From positions 25,308,267-25,372,266 of the forward strand of contig OY540809.1 in NCBI GenBank assembly GCA_961205875.1: DNA of 64,000 nt. Reading direction: 5' to 3'. This document shows positions 11,721 to 24,800 of the stretch, one piece after another. How positions within the stretch are numbered: position 1 is the first letter of the stretch; each line of letters begins with the position of its first letter. Under the pieces are notes generated by a model. The model saw nothing but the letters and a program-made list of their open reading frames with translations, was not told the origin of the DNA and ran no database searches. This stretch comes from Sialis fuliginosa (Eukaryota; Arthropoda; Insecta; Megaloptera; Sialidae). A program made the position numbers and the translations under genes.

Positions 11721-11935
11721 TTATCACAAACTTAGTAGGCTCCTTCCATTTGATTATTATAATATTTAAATCATTTCTCTATGTACCAAACAAAGACAGA
11801 TATTAGCTAGATAAAGAAGTACTGTTCGTTTATAGTACTCATATATATTTGTGCGATAAAATTATTATGTAATCTATTGAAAATTCTGTAAGTAAATTTT
11901 GTGGCAATAGATATTTAAATATGTTAAACTAGATA
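11721..11935 (+). repeat. Right part of the repeat interrupted by the foldback element
   Basis: Starts with the second TTAT and continues CACAAACTTAGTAGGCTCC, matching 5395-5650 with scattered substitutions and small deletions (for example the shorter text after AGACAGATATT). Confidence 0.75.
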
Positions 11936-12732
11936 TAAAATTAATTAACTAAATGGACCTATATATTATCTTCTTGTCTGAATTTAAGCCCTTGGAACTT
12001 TTTATTGAAGGACGATGTTATCTATCTTTTTTTTCGTATAAGAATGTAAAAAAAAATTCTTCTTCTTCTTCTTTAGGTTTCAATTGGACGACCTTCGAAA
12101 CCTCTTTTTTTATTACTAGTGGAAATTTTAGTATAGGTTTTTTTTTTAATATTTTTAGTTTGGCAGCGAATAGAGAAATATCAACAGTATTTGTTATCTA
12201 CTTAAACTATATTCATAGTTAATTTGTTTTTGTTTTAAAATTTAATTTATTTAATTTATCAGTAAGTTAAGTGTTTATTTTAAAAATGTCAAAGAGACCA
12301 TTTAATCCAGGTAAGTTGTTTTTTTAAATAAATAATAATTTTTTTGGAGTTACAAGGGTCATAGCCTCCACATGGAGGGAGATGACAGGGCTTGGGACTA
12401 AGGGGGACCTGGCGAAGAGCAAAAAAAGTAAACACTGGTATTTACGAACTTTTTGATTTACTTTTTTCGTAGACTTTTTGAAATCTCACAAAAAATGATA
12501 CATGTAAGTTTAAAATTTTGACAAAGTTTGAATTTTTCTAATACTCAGAATGCAAGTGAATTTAAATGTGCGCGGGCCGTTTGTTGGACACACCTGATCT
12601 ACATATTATATGTAACAAAATTTGCATTCGACGTAAAAAAATATGTATACCATGCATAGACAACTTTTTAGAAGTTTAATTAATTAACGTCACTGATACA
12701 AAAAGCGACAAAATACAAGGAAAATATGCACT
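11936..12732. other. Intergenic, nothing recognised
   Basis: A+T-rich sequence with a TTC-rich microsatellite near 12058-12072 and a small G-rich patch near 12370-12415. The 89-codon frame starting at 11953 is low-complexity and lacks any family resemblance, so it is not called as a gene. Confidence 0.45.
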
Positions 12733-13190
12733 TAATCTGCCGGTGTCTCTGTCTGTTTGTTACTTTTTCACGGCTAAACCGCTGAACCGATCTTGATGAA
12801 ATTTGGCAGTGAGATAGCGGACGGACATAGACTACTTCGTATCTCGAAAATTCAACCCCTAAAGAATTTCAGGGGGGTGGAAAAATTTAAATTTCTTTAG
12901 TAATTAATATTTTACCCCCCGTTATGTAAGAAGGGTTGTTTTATTCGATCCGGCGGGAAAAATATTACGGGGGCGGGGAGATTAGCTGGAAAAACTACCC
13001 TCTATCTCGTAAAGGTGTTGAGATACTTACGATTTTGTACAATGAAAGAAAACTAAAAATAATAAAAATTTAATATTTCATCCCCTGTCACATATGAAGG
13101 GTTGTAATTGGTTAAATTCGATCTGGTGGGAAAAATACTACGGAAGAGGGGTTATATGATATAATGAGCGATGCCGCGGGTAGCAGCTAG
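12733..13190 (+). mobile_element. Non-autonomous Helitron, degenerate start
   Basis: Ends GATGCCGCGGGTAGCAGCTAG followed by T, the CTAG-T 3' end of insect Helitrons. The proximal part has CTGTCTGTTTGTTAC and CACGGCTAAACCGCTGAACC, the usual text close to the 5' end of this family. The exact TC start is not clear. The interior has two diverged units (ATTCGATCCGGCGGGAAAAA near 12947, ATTCGATCTGGTGGGAAAAA near 13117) shared with 22980-23280. Confidence 0.7.
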
Positions 13191-13251
13191 TTTTTCCTTT
13201 AAAAAAGTAACTATTTATTAATCATATATAATCAAAAAATATATAAAAATA

Positions 13252-15175
13252 TAGTCCAGGAACATTAGGTTTTCATTGGGGAAAAATTCGCAAGGAGCTG
13301 AATTTCTGTATACACCTTCATTTTGTCTTTATAAATAAGGTACCAAAAGTCCCCAATAATCCCACGCGAGCATACTTTTTTACAGCCCACAAAAGATGCT
13401 AACAATTAGTTTTAAGTAAATATCTCTGTATCTATTGGTTCTATGACTAAAATAGTTATTATCAAATATAAAGTTTAGAAAATTACCTACAATAAAGATC
13501 TTACAAGTTTTTTCGTACAAGTAATCGTTTTCGCTTATTAAGAGGGTATTCTAGTCTAAAAATGTGAAAATATCAAAAAGTTTTTTTTGCATTTTATCAA
13601 TAAACAGGGTTTCAAAAATATGTGTTCAAAACCCTATACCTTAATTCCAAAAACTGACGGAGTTACAGCGATTTGAAGATGCGTAGCATTGAATAGCCAG
13701 CTATACAGGGTGATTCATCACTGTCGTGCCAAACTTGAACAGTAAATTAAGAGACATATTTTAAGCAAAAAACATTATATGAACATGTGTCCGGAAATTT
13801 TTCGTAAGGGGGCTACAGCCCTCCAAAAATGTTATTCAAAATTAGTTTTTATTTAATATCTTGAGAACCCATTGTGATACAGTAATGAAATTTGATAAAA
13901 GGTTTAGTATTAACAAATGTTATCGATATCCGGTATCAACCAATAGTAATTTTGACCAGGGTTGTGTGGGCTCAGGGGGCCCGTCGATTTTTATCGAGTA
14001 TTTTATTGTTCTTTAATGTTTTCCTGAGTTAGACGTTTTAATAAGATTATGTAACACAAAATACACAAAAATATACTTTGCTCATTTATCATAGGATAAA
14101 CCGTTTACGAGAAATATCGATGCAAAAGAAAAGATGCAGAATTTTACTTAATACGGATGCTTCAAATTACACAAAATAATTTTATATTCTTATTCTATGA
14201 TTAAAGGTAAGAAAAAAGTTCATGTACATTTATCACCTTATAAGTGTCCTCTTAGACCTATTGCCAGTTCTATTACAGTTGCAAGTACTTTACTAACATA
14301 ACTAAAAAGCGATACTTTAAATGGCTATTTGTTGATAAGGGTGAATTTTTGGAGGTATATGTATAAAAAAATTTTGTCTTATTTTTTATTATAGAACAAG
14401 AATATAAATTTATTTTTTGTAATTTGAAGCATCCGTATTAAGTAAAATTCTGCATGCTTTCTTTTGCATCGATATTTCTCGTAAACGGTTTATCCTATGA
14501 TAAATGAGCTATGTATATTTTTCTGTATTTTGTGTCATAGAGTCTTATTCCAATGTTTAACTCAGGAAAAAGTTAAAGAACAAAAAAATACTGGCTAAAA
14601 ATCGATGGGCCTACTGGCCCCATACAGCCCTGATCTAAATTATGATTGGTTAATACTGGAAATCGATAACACTTATTAATACTAAACCCTATATCAAATT
14701 TTATAATTTTATCACTATGGGTTCTCAAGATATTAAATAAAAACCAATTTCGAATAAAATCTTTGGAGGGCTATAGCCCCCTCACGAAAAATTTCCGGAC
14801 ACATGTTCATATAATGTTTTTTGCTTAAAATGTATTTCTTAATTTACTGTTTAAGTTTGGCACGACAGTGCTGAATCACTCTGTACATAAACTTTGAACG
14901 CGTTTTTCTCGAAACTGAAAACTGAAAATGGCTGCCATAATATCACAAGATCTACTTAACCGATTGACTTCAAATTTACTGTGTACCTTCAGTACACATG
15001 TTATTATCACCGTTAGCAGAATTGAGTAAAAACTATGCTCGCGTGGGATTGTTGGGAACTTTTGGTACCTTATTTATAAAGACAAAATGAAGGTGTATAC
15101 TACTGTATACAAAAATTCAGCTCCTTTCAAATTTTTCCCCAGGCACATCTATTTTTCGTCTAAATCTACTGGACT
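13252..15175. mobile_element. Large foldback element (outer palindrome) with TAGTCCAG ends
   Basis: Left TAGTCCAGG at 13252 mirrors CTGGACTA at 15168-15175. Inward, GACAAAATGAAGGTGTATAC on the right mirrors GTATACACCTTCATTTTGTC on the left, and GCTCGCGTGGGATT pairs with AATCCCACGCGAGC. One end of a related element stands alone at 42640-42790. A second palindrome (13704-14885) sits inside. No coding frame is seen. Confidence 0.75.
13704..14885. mobile_element. Inner palindromic element nested in the 13252-15175 foldback
   Basis: The ends TACAGGGTGATTCA and TGAATCACTCTGTA are inverted. Arms of about 490 bp pair through most of their length, for example GCACGACAGTGCTGAATCA with TGATTCATCACTGTCGTGC, AATTTTTCGTAAGGGGGCTA with TAGCCCCCTCACGAAAAATT, and AATACGGATGCTTCAAATTA with TAATTTGAAGCATCCGTATT. 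The central spacer is about 14200-14390. It is a nested insertion without coding capacity. Confidence 0.78.
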
Positions 15176-17097
15176 ACTATTAGAAAAGAAAACCTTGATT
15201 ATATATTAAACATATTTTATAAAAGAAAATATAATCGAAACGATTGAAGATGTTTACCTTGGAAATTATAATTTTTAATCAATAACTAATGTTACTATAA
15301 CCAAACAGCTATTAATTTTATAAATTTATCCAGCAGAAATCCATAGGTTCTGAAAATTTTAATATATTTAACACAAAGATGTGTTCAAGATTCCTTGAAA
15401 AATTTATAAAATCTATGTAACATACTTATATTAAGATTTATTTTGACTAATAACTACCGTTTGCAGTTTCCAAATTGTTAATGTATTACAGTGGTCTTAT
15501 ATGGTAACAAAACCTATTTTTAAATTATTGTTTTAAAAACGATGGTTTTTGTGTGTTTTTTTTTTTGGTGTTAAACCAAAAGCGCTACTGTTCTATCTTT
15601 AATTACGAAAATAATGACATATGTGTAATTTAAATTAATTATTTAAACGAAAACAGTTGTACATAATTCAATAAGATATAACTTAAATCCAGAAACCTGG
15701 TTTTTTCATTACCATGAAAGCTTTACCAAAAAAGTATGATTTAAAAAATATACTGTTTGTATTTTAATTAAAACTTACAAAACAGTTGACTATCAAAAAT
15801 AAATAAAAACAAAATTTGTATTCTACCCGCATGGTTACTTAAAATTAAAGCCTCCTCCACACAATTTAAAAAAGGTAAGTAACGTTTTTAGGCATTTAAC
15901 TACGATATATTCATGAGGAATACGTACTTAGTCTACGTACGTACTATAGGTGCTAATTCTTTTACAAATTAGTCGATAGTAATTTCGCAGTTAAATGAAA
16001 TTTCCCCATATCTTGTAACATCAAACCTTCAATAAAATAAATGAACGGCTCATATACCAACCGTAAACGTTCATTTATACTTCCCACTAGAATTTCTCTG
16101 TGGCTCCACCCACGTGAATTTCAAAATCAGTGAATGATCACGCAATTGGCTGCTCTAAATAAGTAGACACTACATCACATTTTTATCCTGTGTATGTATA
16201 TATTTTTATTAGATAATATCAATTCTAAATTTTCCCAAATACGGGCCTGCTGTAAATTATATACAAAATACCCTAAACTAATTCTACGGTTTTAAGTTTT
16301 CTAGTACTTACTGAAAATCTAATCAAAATCGGTTCAGTAGTATAATTTTTAAAACTTTCAAAATGGATTACATTGCCTGTAAAATAACATGTACACTGTA
16401 TATTCCAAGTTGATTAAGGAGATTATTCTAGTAATTATGAGTCAAGTGTAGGTTTATATTGGAAAATTAATGTAAGCTTGAAAAATATTGTATTTGATGT
16501 ACACAAAAATAGTACATTGAGATCATATTAGGCTTTTTTTTTGTTTATAATACGTTTGATTATTTAAAAAAAGTTAATAAATGATGCTCTTAATCGTTCA
16601 CTTGACTCTAGTACCAAAGGAGTATCAACCAAAATTTTTTCGTCAAAAACATTGTTTAATTTTAATATACTATTTTTTTTTTAATTTCGTCCTCAACTCC
16701 TAACACAGCTCTCTACACCATTACACAGATAGTGTAAGTTGACACGTATGTACATACACATACAAACATATATTGAACAACGTTGCCAAACTTATAATTC
16801 TTATTCAATTTTAGTAATAATCATTTGTGATTCTGTTACTAAAAATTAGTTATTACAAAAAAACGATGCGGTTAAAGTATTTATAATTTTGTTGATATGA
16901 CGGCAATTGTTTTCCGATTTGTTTAAACTATTTTTCGAAAATTAAACTTGATTAGAAAAGTATATTTTTTCTATATAAAACATCAATGCGCTTCGTTATA
17001 CTTTACTGGCCATACTAAAATAACAAATGTTCAAAATTTAATATTTTCATAATGGTGTGGTAAAAATATAAAAACATCTGTAAAGTAAATGCGCAGT
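15176..17097. other. Intergenic, nothing firmly recognised
   Basis: A+T-rich sequence. No gene, clear terminal repeats or RNA gene was identified. The stretch 16020-16170 is less A+T-rich but shows no open frame or splice structure. Confidence 0.45.
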
Positions 17098-17857
17098 GCT
17101 TCCTCGTGCTGAATTCACCAAAGGTAGTTAATTATTCAGCAATTTAAATAAAAACCGATAGTGTTTGTATAAATTGCCTGGAACTGGTTAACCATTTAAT
17201 TTTTATACAATTTTACTAAAAAATATTAGTTCGAAATTTTTCTTAAAACGCACCTGAATATTTTTTCATATATTTTTAATTTTTTGACAATTTCAATCTA
17301 AATCTACATTTATGCAAATGTCAAAATGACATTTAAAACGTCAAAATGACATTTAATAAATCCAAGCAAATATCAATTTAGAAAAACAAAACACGAATTT
17401 TTAAAATAAATTGAGATAAATCTTTGTAAGGGAATATTTCACAACAAATGTTGTAGACCCATATAATAGAAAATTTAATGCTCTACAAAAAATATTCTAT
17501 AAAATTTTCACGTAAAATGCGTCGTTCTTGAGATATCTTGAAAAAATAAATAATTTGGAATGTCACCCCTTCCCCTTACACACGATTTTGATGATTTTAA
17601 AATGGGACCGTCCTCAAACCAGACGCAACCATCCGACCAAATTTCAATAATATCGGTTCAGTGGTTCATGAGTTATGCGTGTGACAAGGATTCAGGGGAC
17701 AGACGGACGGACAGACGGACGGACAGACGGACGGACAGACGGACAGACAGACAGACACAGAACGAAAAGTGTTTGTCTTTGAAATCGGAGAACATTTTTT
17801 TTGTCTCAATCTGAAACGATCACAATGCTTCTCGTATCTTCGATATTGCGAGGAAGC
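17098..17857. mobile_element. Element with GCTTCCTCG terminal inverted repeats, copy 1
   Basis: Begins GCTTCCTCGTGCTGAATTC and ends ATTGCGAGGAAGC. It is the same element as 49502-50293. The interior has direct copies of GTCAAAATGACATTTA (17310-17360) and, near the right end, a CGGA/CAGA minisatellite. It is non-coding. Its 84- and 66-codon frames (17560-17814 + and 17666-17866 -) run through the minisatellite and are not genes. Confidence 0.7.
17696..17758 (+). repeat. CGGA/CAGA minisatellite
   Basis: Tandem GGACAGACGGAC-type units ending in CAGACAGACAGAC. It is carried inside the 17098-17857 element. The copy at 50106-50161 has a different number and mix of units (CGGA runs, then ACACGGAC). 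Confidence 0.85.
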
Positions 17858-18421
17858 AAAAATCAATTTTAATAATATTAATCTATCATTTAAAACAATT
17901 ATTAGAATTTAATCTTGGATTTGGTTCATAGAACAACCTCCTCAAGCGATTGGTGCATTTTGAAATTCTGTCTCGAAATTAACTGATAAATTTCAAGTTA
18001 GTCAATAGTGTTTTGTTTTCAATATTATTATTTTTCAAAAAATATTATTATTATTTTATCTTGGATGTTTAATTATTTAATTATTTATTAAAGTTGAAAT
18101 AAAACACAAAAAACAATTTCAAAATTCACCAACCAAACGCGCTTAGATTTGTACAAAGGGTACTACAACACTTCTAATTCACCTAATGTTAAATTTCCTA
18201 TGGCTTAATCAACTTGGAATACACTCTATGTAGTATGTAGTATTGATTCGTGTGGATACGGCTTTAAAATCACCACCACGGAAGACTTAGAACAATCTTA
18301 CAAAACAATTGATTAAAACAATGAAATCACCAGCATCAGATTGTTGCTAACGTAATTTGTACCCAAAAACTAGTAATCTATAAATATTGTCTAATACGTG
18401 TCCCCCTCTTGTACGGTTTAT
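17858..18421. other. Upstream region of takeout-like paralog 2
   Basis: A+T-rich, no open frame of note. The 18230-18420 part is somewhat less A+T-rich and may hold proximal regulatory sequence. No specific factor site is claimed. Confidence 0.4.
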
Positions 18422-18428
18422 TATAAAA
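18422..18428 (+). promoter_or_regulatory. Candidate TATA box of takeout-like paralog 2
   Basis: TATAAAA lies about 305 bases upstream of the ATG. A possible initiator (GACAGT, about 18456-18461) lies roughly 35 bases downstream. This is a sequence-based guess in an A+T-rich background. Confidence 0.35.
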
Positions 18429-18733
18429 CACGCGGACCACTTTCACTCTTGTCTGACAGTAAGTGAGTTAACATTCGTAAGCCACACCGCTTAAAGCTAT
18501 CATCACATCACAAGAATGTACTAACAGTTGTCAAAATCCGACTCGGATTATCGGACAATTATTCATTATTACAATCGTCAATTGTTTTCTTTTTAAATAT
18601 TTAATTCGTGATCTCGTTTTTGATTTTAATTCTTTATATTTTTGTTTGGTTGAAAGACTGAAGTAGAAAAGTATTTTTAATATTTATTTATCGAGTATTG
18701 AGTAGATTATTAAGTATATAATAAATAAGGAAA

Positions 18734-18827
18734 ATGTATCGGTGGTCGTTGATTGTTGTTTTTTGTGTGGTTGCTGTTTGCTTGGAAAATGTAGCTGGTC
18801 AGACAAAAGAAGATCAGTTTCAAACTC
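18734..18827 (+). CDS. Takeout-like paralog 2, exon 1 (signal peptide)
   Basis: ATG in context GGAAAATGT. It encodes a hydrophobic signal sequence (SLIVVFCVVAVCL) and TKEDQFQT, ending with one base of a split Pro codon before GTAAGT. There is no in-frame ATG upstream without an intervening stop. Confidence 0.88.
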
Positions 18828-21800
18828 GTAAGTCAAATTATATTTTTGTATTGAATTATGCATGCTAAAAAAAAGATCTATAGAATTTATTTAGTTATTT
18901 ATTCAGTAATGTAAAAAAAATATTTTTTTAAAATTATTTCTTAAACAGAATCATTTAAAAATGATTTCAAAATAAAAAAAATGCATATTTATGTATTATA
19001 TATGTATTTAAATTTAGCTTTATTAACCCTTTCGGCCCTGGTGGTGGCATTTGCCACCGGATATTATATATCTTAAATAAATTGGTCTGTAATTTATTTT
19101 TTTATAAAATATGTCGTTTCAAATAAATGAAAAATATACTTGTTTTTATTTTATTTTTATTTTAAAGATGGCATTTTCCTTGAATTCCTAGTTTTTACAC
19201 TTAAAAAACATTTCGTTAAAAAATATTTCTGCAGGTACTCAAATAAATAATTAATGCAAAAAACATTTTATTTTGCTTGGTAAAAATCCAGGGCTGAAAA
19301 GATTAATAAATTATTTCGACGTTGAGCTTTTTACCTATCTGTTTGACTATAAATTCTATATACTTACATAGATAGATATAGGTATTATAAGAATTATGTA
19401 ATATATGAATGTTGAGTTTTGAAATGTTGTTGAGTTCAGAAACAGTTTATGCTAGGTATCAACTGATTAACATTTAAATTACAATATCTTTTAAGTCGAA
19501 TTAAATTTCCTGGTATTTTTTAAAGCCTGTAATGCCGGTTTTTAGATAAAAACTGTCAATAAATAAATCATTTTAGGTTCAGTACCTTTGTCTGATTTAA
19601 ATATTAATATATTCTAATAAAATTAAATAATTTGTTTACGGAAAAACTATTTATATATTTTATGACGTAGGTTATATTATTGTCAGTGGAAAAAATATAA
19701 AAAAATAGAAATTCCTGCCGATACCAATACATGGGTTTAAAAAAAATATTTAAAATGAAATGAATATTTAATATTTCGGCCTTTAAGTGTTTTACCCGTA
19801 TTTTTTCTTGGTCTTTAATCTAACTATCATGTATTTTTTATGCAGGTTTCAATTTATTCTCCATGTTAAATATTATTCAAATTATTATTTATTAAAGCGT
19901 TATCAAGAAGTTAATTGCATTTCCCCTATAATGCATTTTTGGTAACTAAAAGCATCGAAAATTTTTATAGAGACCCGTATGACATTTTGATAAATTTTAT
20001 TATATGCATTATGTATAGTACTAAAAAAATTAATAAATAAAAACTACGCAAATTTCAAAATCATTTTTCAGTTTAAAATAATTTCAATGTTAAAACTAAC
20101 AAAAATTAAAAATACATTTCATGTAATTATTATAAGTGAGATAAATAAAATAATGTATTAGTTTTCAATTGACGACAAATATCCACTTTTTTATAATATC
20201 CGGATACGAATTATAGGAATTATATACCTGTTTTTTATTATACTTAATATTCAAAATAATCTAACAATATTCGTCAATATAATGTAATATTTATAAAGCA
20301 TATATTCTTACGACATATTCGTTAGTTAATAACTACTGCGAAAAAATATCCTTAACCTATGTTATACAAGATTTATAACTAGTATTATAATACTTTTTGC
20401 AAATTTTATGTTAAAAAGTTGTTTAGATACCTGTTGATAACGTATATAAATATTTCATAAATTCAAGTGAGACATCTTCTGAAAGAAAAGACAAAATGAT
20501 ATTTAAATATTACTTAACATCCTTGACAACTGTACATGAGCTATTTTTTAACAGATACTATTTGTGGTAATAAATATATATTTTTTAAATTGCCAATTGC
20601 GTAATTAACTTTGACAAATAATTATATTTGGTTTAATAAATAACTAAAATAATAATAATACTGTTGTCAAAATAAAACACACAAAAAAATTAAAAAAATA
20701 AATAAAATGAAAAATAAACAATCAAATAAATAAAGGATTAAAATTTGTGTCCAAAAAATAAAATTTATTGATCTTGGCTTCTGGATGTAAGCCGCGTCAA
20801 TTTGGTCATATTATCGATCAACGTTTCGTCACACATTATAATGTACGTATAAAAATTCAAGTGAAACATTATCTGAAAGTAAACTTTTAGAAGAGCCCTG
20901 AAGATGTCGACTGTAATGTGTGACGAAACGTTGGTCGATAACACGACCAAATTGACGCGACTTACACTCAGAAGCCCAGATCTATATCCAGATTACCAAG
21001 GAAGCCTCAAAACTTTTATTATTAATTTTTGGTAAAAATGTTTTTAGTTATTTAACATACATAGATCGAAAAAATTATTTTCAAAAATAAAATTTTTACT
21101 TACTTCATTCAAATTCATTTACTTTCCAAAGAGTTATAAGATTATAAAAAAAGGTTAAAATACGTGATTAAAAATAAAAAATCTGCAAAAATCTTGACCC
21201 TGTAATATCTTGTCTATGTCTGTTTTATGAGATATTTATTCTATCAATAGGTTTATCAGTTAGTATTTAATTAATACCAAATTCTATACTTTTTGATTGA
21301 TTTCATCCCATAAAATAATTCAATATAAATACTTTTCGTTATCTACTATAGGGTAAAAAATTATCGTATGGTTTTGTTAACTGAATTGTTAAATAGAAAA
21401 TTAATTATTTTTTGTTACTTATATGGTATTCGTTGTCGTTATTGAATATCGAATACAAATTAAGATGAACAAAATGGGCTTTAGTATCCATTAGTTATAA
21501 GGAGATATCAATGCTGGAGTAGCACACCGTTCTCATTTAATTATTATTTTAAAATATTACATTTTTTTCTTGCATACTTTTCTTTATAATATATTCAACA
21601 AATGAATATAAAAATATGTAGATATTTTATATATCTTCGTTGATCAATGAAAAGTAACTATTTGTAAGTTTAAAAATTAAATTCGTACATAACAGGTTTC
21701 ACTTAACTTTATTAATATCTGATTAATTCTATATATGTTACCAGTTTGTTTGTGTAGACAGCTTAGTATACATCTGTTATATAGCAAATGCTGGGTTCCG

Positions 21801-24800
21801 ATTGGTCTATTTGGAGATTTACATGATTGGTACCAATAACTGAATTTGATAAAACAGGAAGTAAAATGGATAAAATTTGCTTAGTAACATTTTTCAATAC
21901 GTATATAGATTATTGTTAGGAGAATAACAGGTTGCAAAAAATGCAAATTTAATAAAAAGTGATTTCATAAAATGACGACAATATAGATATTTTAATTTTA
22001 TTTGTTTTAATTTCTGTGTACGTTGGTATATATATTCTCATTATCTTGGTATACTTCCAATTGGTAATTTCCCAAATTCACCAGCTAACTCAGGGTACAT
22101 ATTACTATGATTGTTCTAAGGATCTACATTATTACTTATTGAAACAAACAAATGATATATAATAATTAATTATGTATGACATAGAAAAGTATCTATAATT
22201 TCTTGATAAATAAATGAAATTATATATACCTATACATTTTTTTCTGAGATTAAATACTCTCACAATCAGGGCAGTAACTAGTTTGTTTGGAGGCTCTCTA
22301 TGCTTGAGGGCCCCGGAGCACTGCATCGATGATAGTTACGGCCCTGTTCACAATGACAGAATCGATAAAATAATTGTTTTATTAATTAAATTAGTCATTA
22401 TGGGCTGAAATTACAGAAACAATTTTTGATTAGTCATGAATACAAACATCAATATCTATAATTATATTTTATGTAGAAACATAGTTATTAAATATTGTCT
22501 AACATTACTACTATTACATGCACAGAACTTGATGAGACCACAAAGAAATGACCGACTGTAACCTGCCCAGCTGACTTGTGGTTGTCTATTGAACTAGACC
22601 TACAAGAAATCCTTTATTGATGATGAAATCATTTCACTTTCTTTATTCGGCACGTGTATCTTGGTTACTCTAAGAATTGTGTAGTCTATTATGTTTTTTT
22701 GGTAAGAGGGGGTAAGATGGAAACAGGGGGTCAAACGATATTTAATTACGTATTTTGTTATTGCAATAATTATAATAATGCATTCAATGTTTTCAATTTG
22801 AATTCGGGCAAAATAGTCTTTACAATTTGACTCTCAACCCCTAATAGTGGGGGTAGACAGGGGGTGGGTTTTTGTACTAAATTTTTAACTAAGATCCGAG
22901 ATATTTACAATGAATAAAAATAAAATTAAGAATAATTTAATATTTTATACCCTATCATGTATGCAGAATTGTAATTAGTTTCATTCGATCCGGCGGGAAA
23001 AATACTTCAGGTGAGGAGGTTTAACGGAGAAAACAACCTCGTATCTCGCATGGGAGCTGAGATATTTACGATTTTGTATAAGGAATAAAAAAATAAAAAA
23101 ATAATAAAATATTTCATCCCCTGTCACGTATGGAGGGTTGTAATTAGTTTCATTCGATCCGGCGAAAAAATACTACGGAAGGAGGGATGTTAAGGGGAAA
23201 AACAACCCCCTATCTCGCATAGGAGCCGAGATATTTACGATTTTGTATATGTAATGAATAAAAAGCAAAATAAATAAAAAAATTATATTTCATCCACTGT
23301 TTTAAAATATTATTTGTGCTGCCAACATAAAAAATTATATAATGCCAGCGAAGCCGCGGGCAGGTTCGCTAGTATATTATAAAACGCAACACTCTGTCTG
23401 TCTGACTGTTAATTCGCTTATCATTCGAGAACCACTTATCTGATTTAAGTGTTTTTTATTTTATTTATAGATACGTTCTTTGCCCAGTTATTAGTATATA
23501 TTTTATTATGTTAGGCAACATAAGAAATAAGAAGTGACGATAACAGTAAATCAAGTTGAAAAAAGTTTTAAAATATTGAATAATTTAATGTAGTAAAGAA
23601 TTGTATAGAGTAAAATATTGAATAAAAATATTATGTAAAATTCTAAACAATAATTCCGTAGTCCACGCGAACGAAACCGTGGGTACAACTAGTTGTAAAT
23701 AAAAATAAAACATAAAGAAGCTGTCTAAAGAGACTAACAAGTTTCATAGACAATCTGCCATTTAAATTATAAAAAAAAATGTAAATTTTAATACAGTGCA
23801 CCTTTAGGTCAAAATGTTATTCCTTTTTGAACAAAATTGTCAATGATACTGAGATTCTTTATTGGAATCTGGGTTTCTGCTATATAAGCGTTCATGAAAT
23901 GTACTCCACCTCGAAAAATACATATATCTAGTTATATATGGCCCTGCTCGAATGTCTATAACGATAGACATACAGAGACATGGACTGTGCATTCTGTATT
24001 ACCGTAATGTTTAAAATTTGGTTCACATAAGTGAAGGTAGTGATATATCGCATTGCATACTCTATCTTTTTTACGCTCGTATTTAACCAATTATACCCAA
24101 CGTATGTTCTATTTCTTTCTTTTGTGACGATTCAGTTTTTGAATCAGATGCGAGCTTCATATTCTATACTGCATGTCTACTCTATGCCTGCAACTACAAT
24201 TACAATAAAATTTTTAAATGTTAATATTGATTTATATCAGGGCTTTTTTTTGTAATGTAACGTGGTAGAATGGTGTTCCGGTACCTTTTTTTCGTAGCAT
24301 AAGAAAAGCTGTTTTTAATTTCATTTTTAATGATATTTGAATATAATTTTCTTTAGTAAAAAACTTGACAAGAAGTGAGTTCCGGCACCTCTTTGTTTAA
24401 ATTAATCCCTGATTTATATTAACAAAATATATAAATGCGGAATCATATTTGTAATTTAATTTGCTAGGTCATCGACTATTTTCTTGTTATACATACGCAT
24501 ATTTTTTAGAATGTTTATTATAATATGTAAAATATATATTATATATTCCTAATATACTATATTATTTTGTTTATTATTCTTTGTAATACAGTGTTGTAAA
24601 GCGTGAGTACAAAATTTCGGTCCAGGAAGTATATTTTTAATAATTATAATATTGAATATAGGCATACATATGTATATTATATTAATTTTTTTATTACCAG
24701 TTCAACTAGTTCTTAAATATCAAATATAATTAAATTAGTTAATTAAATAAAATAACAATAGATTATTTTAATAGTATTTAAATTTATGTCACTATAGAAA

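Noticed and set aside
17696-17758. Regular short repeats considered as a CRISPR-like or coding repeat array
   Set aside because: There are no spacers. It is a simple CGGA/CAGA minisatellite carried by a mobile element and also present at 50106-50161.
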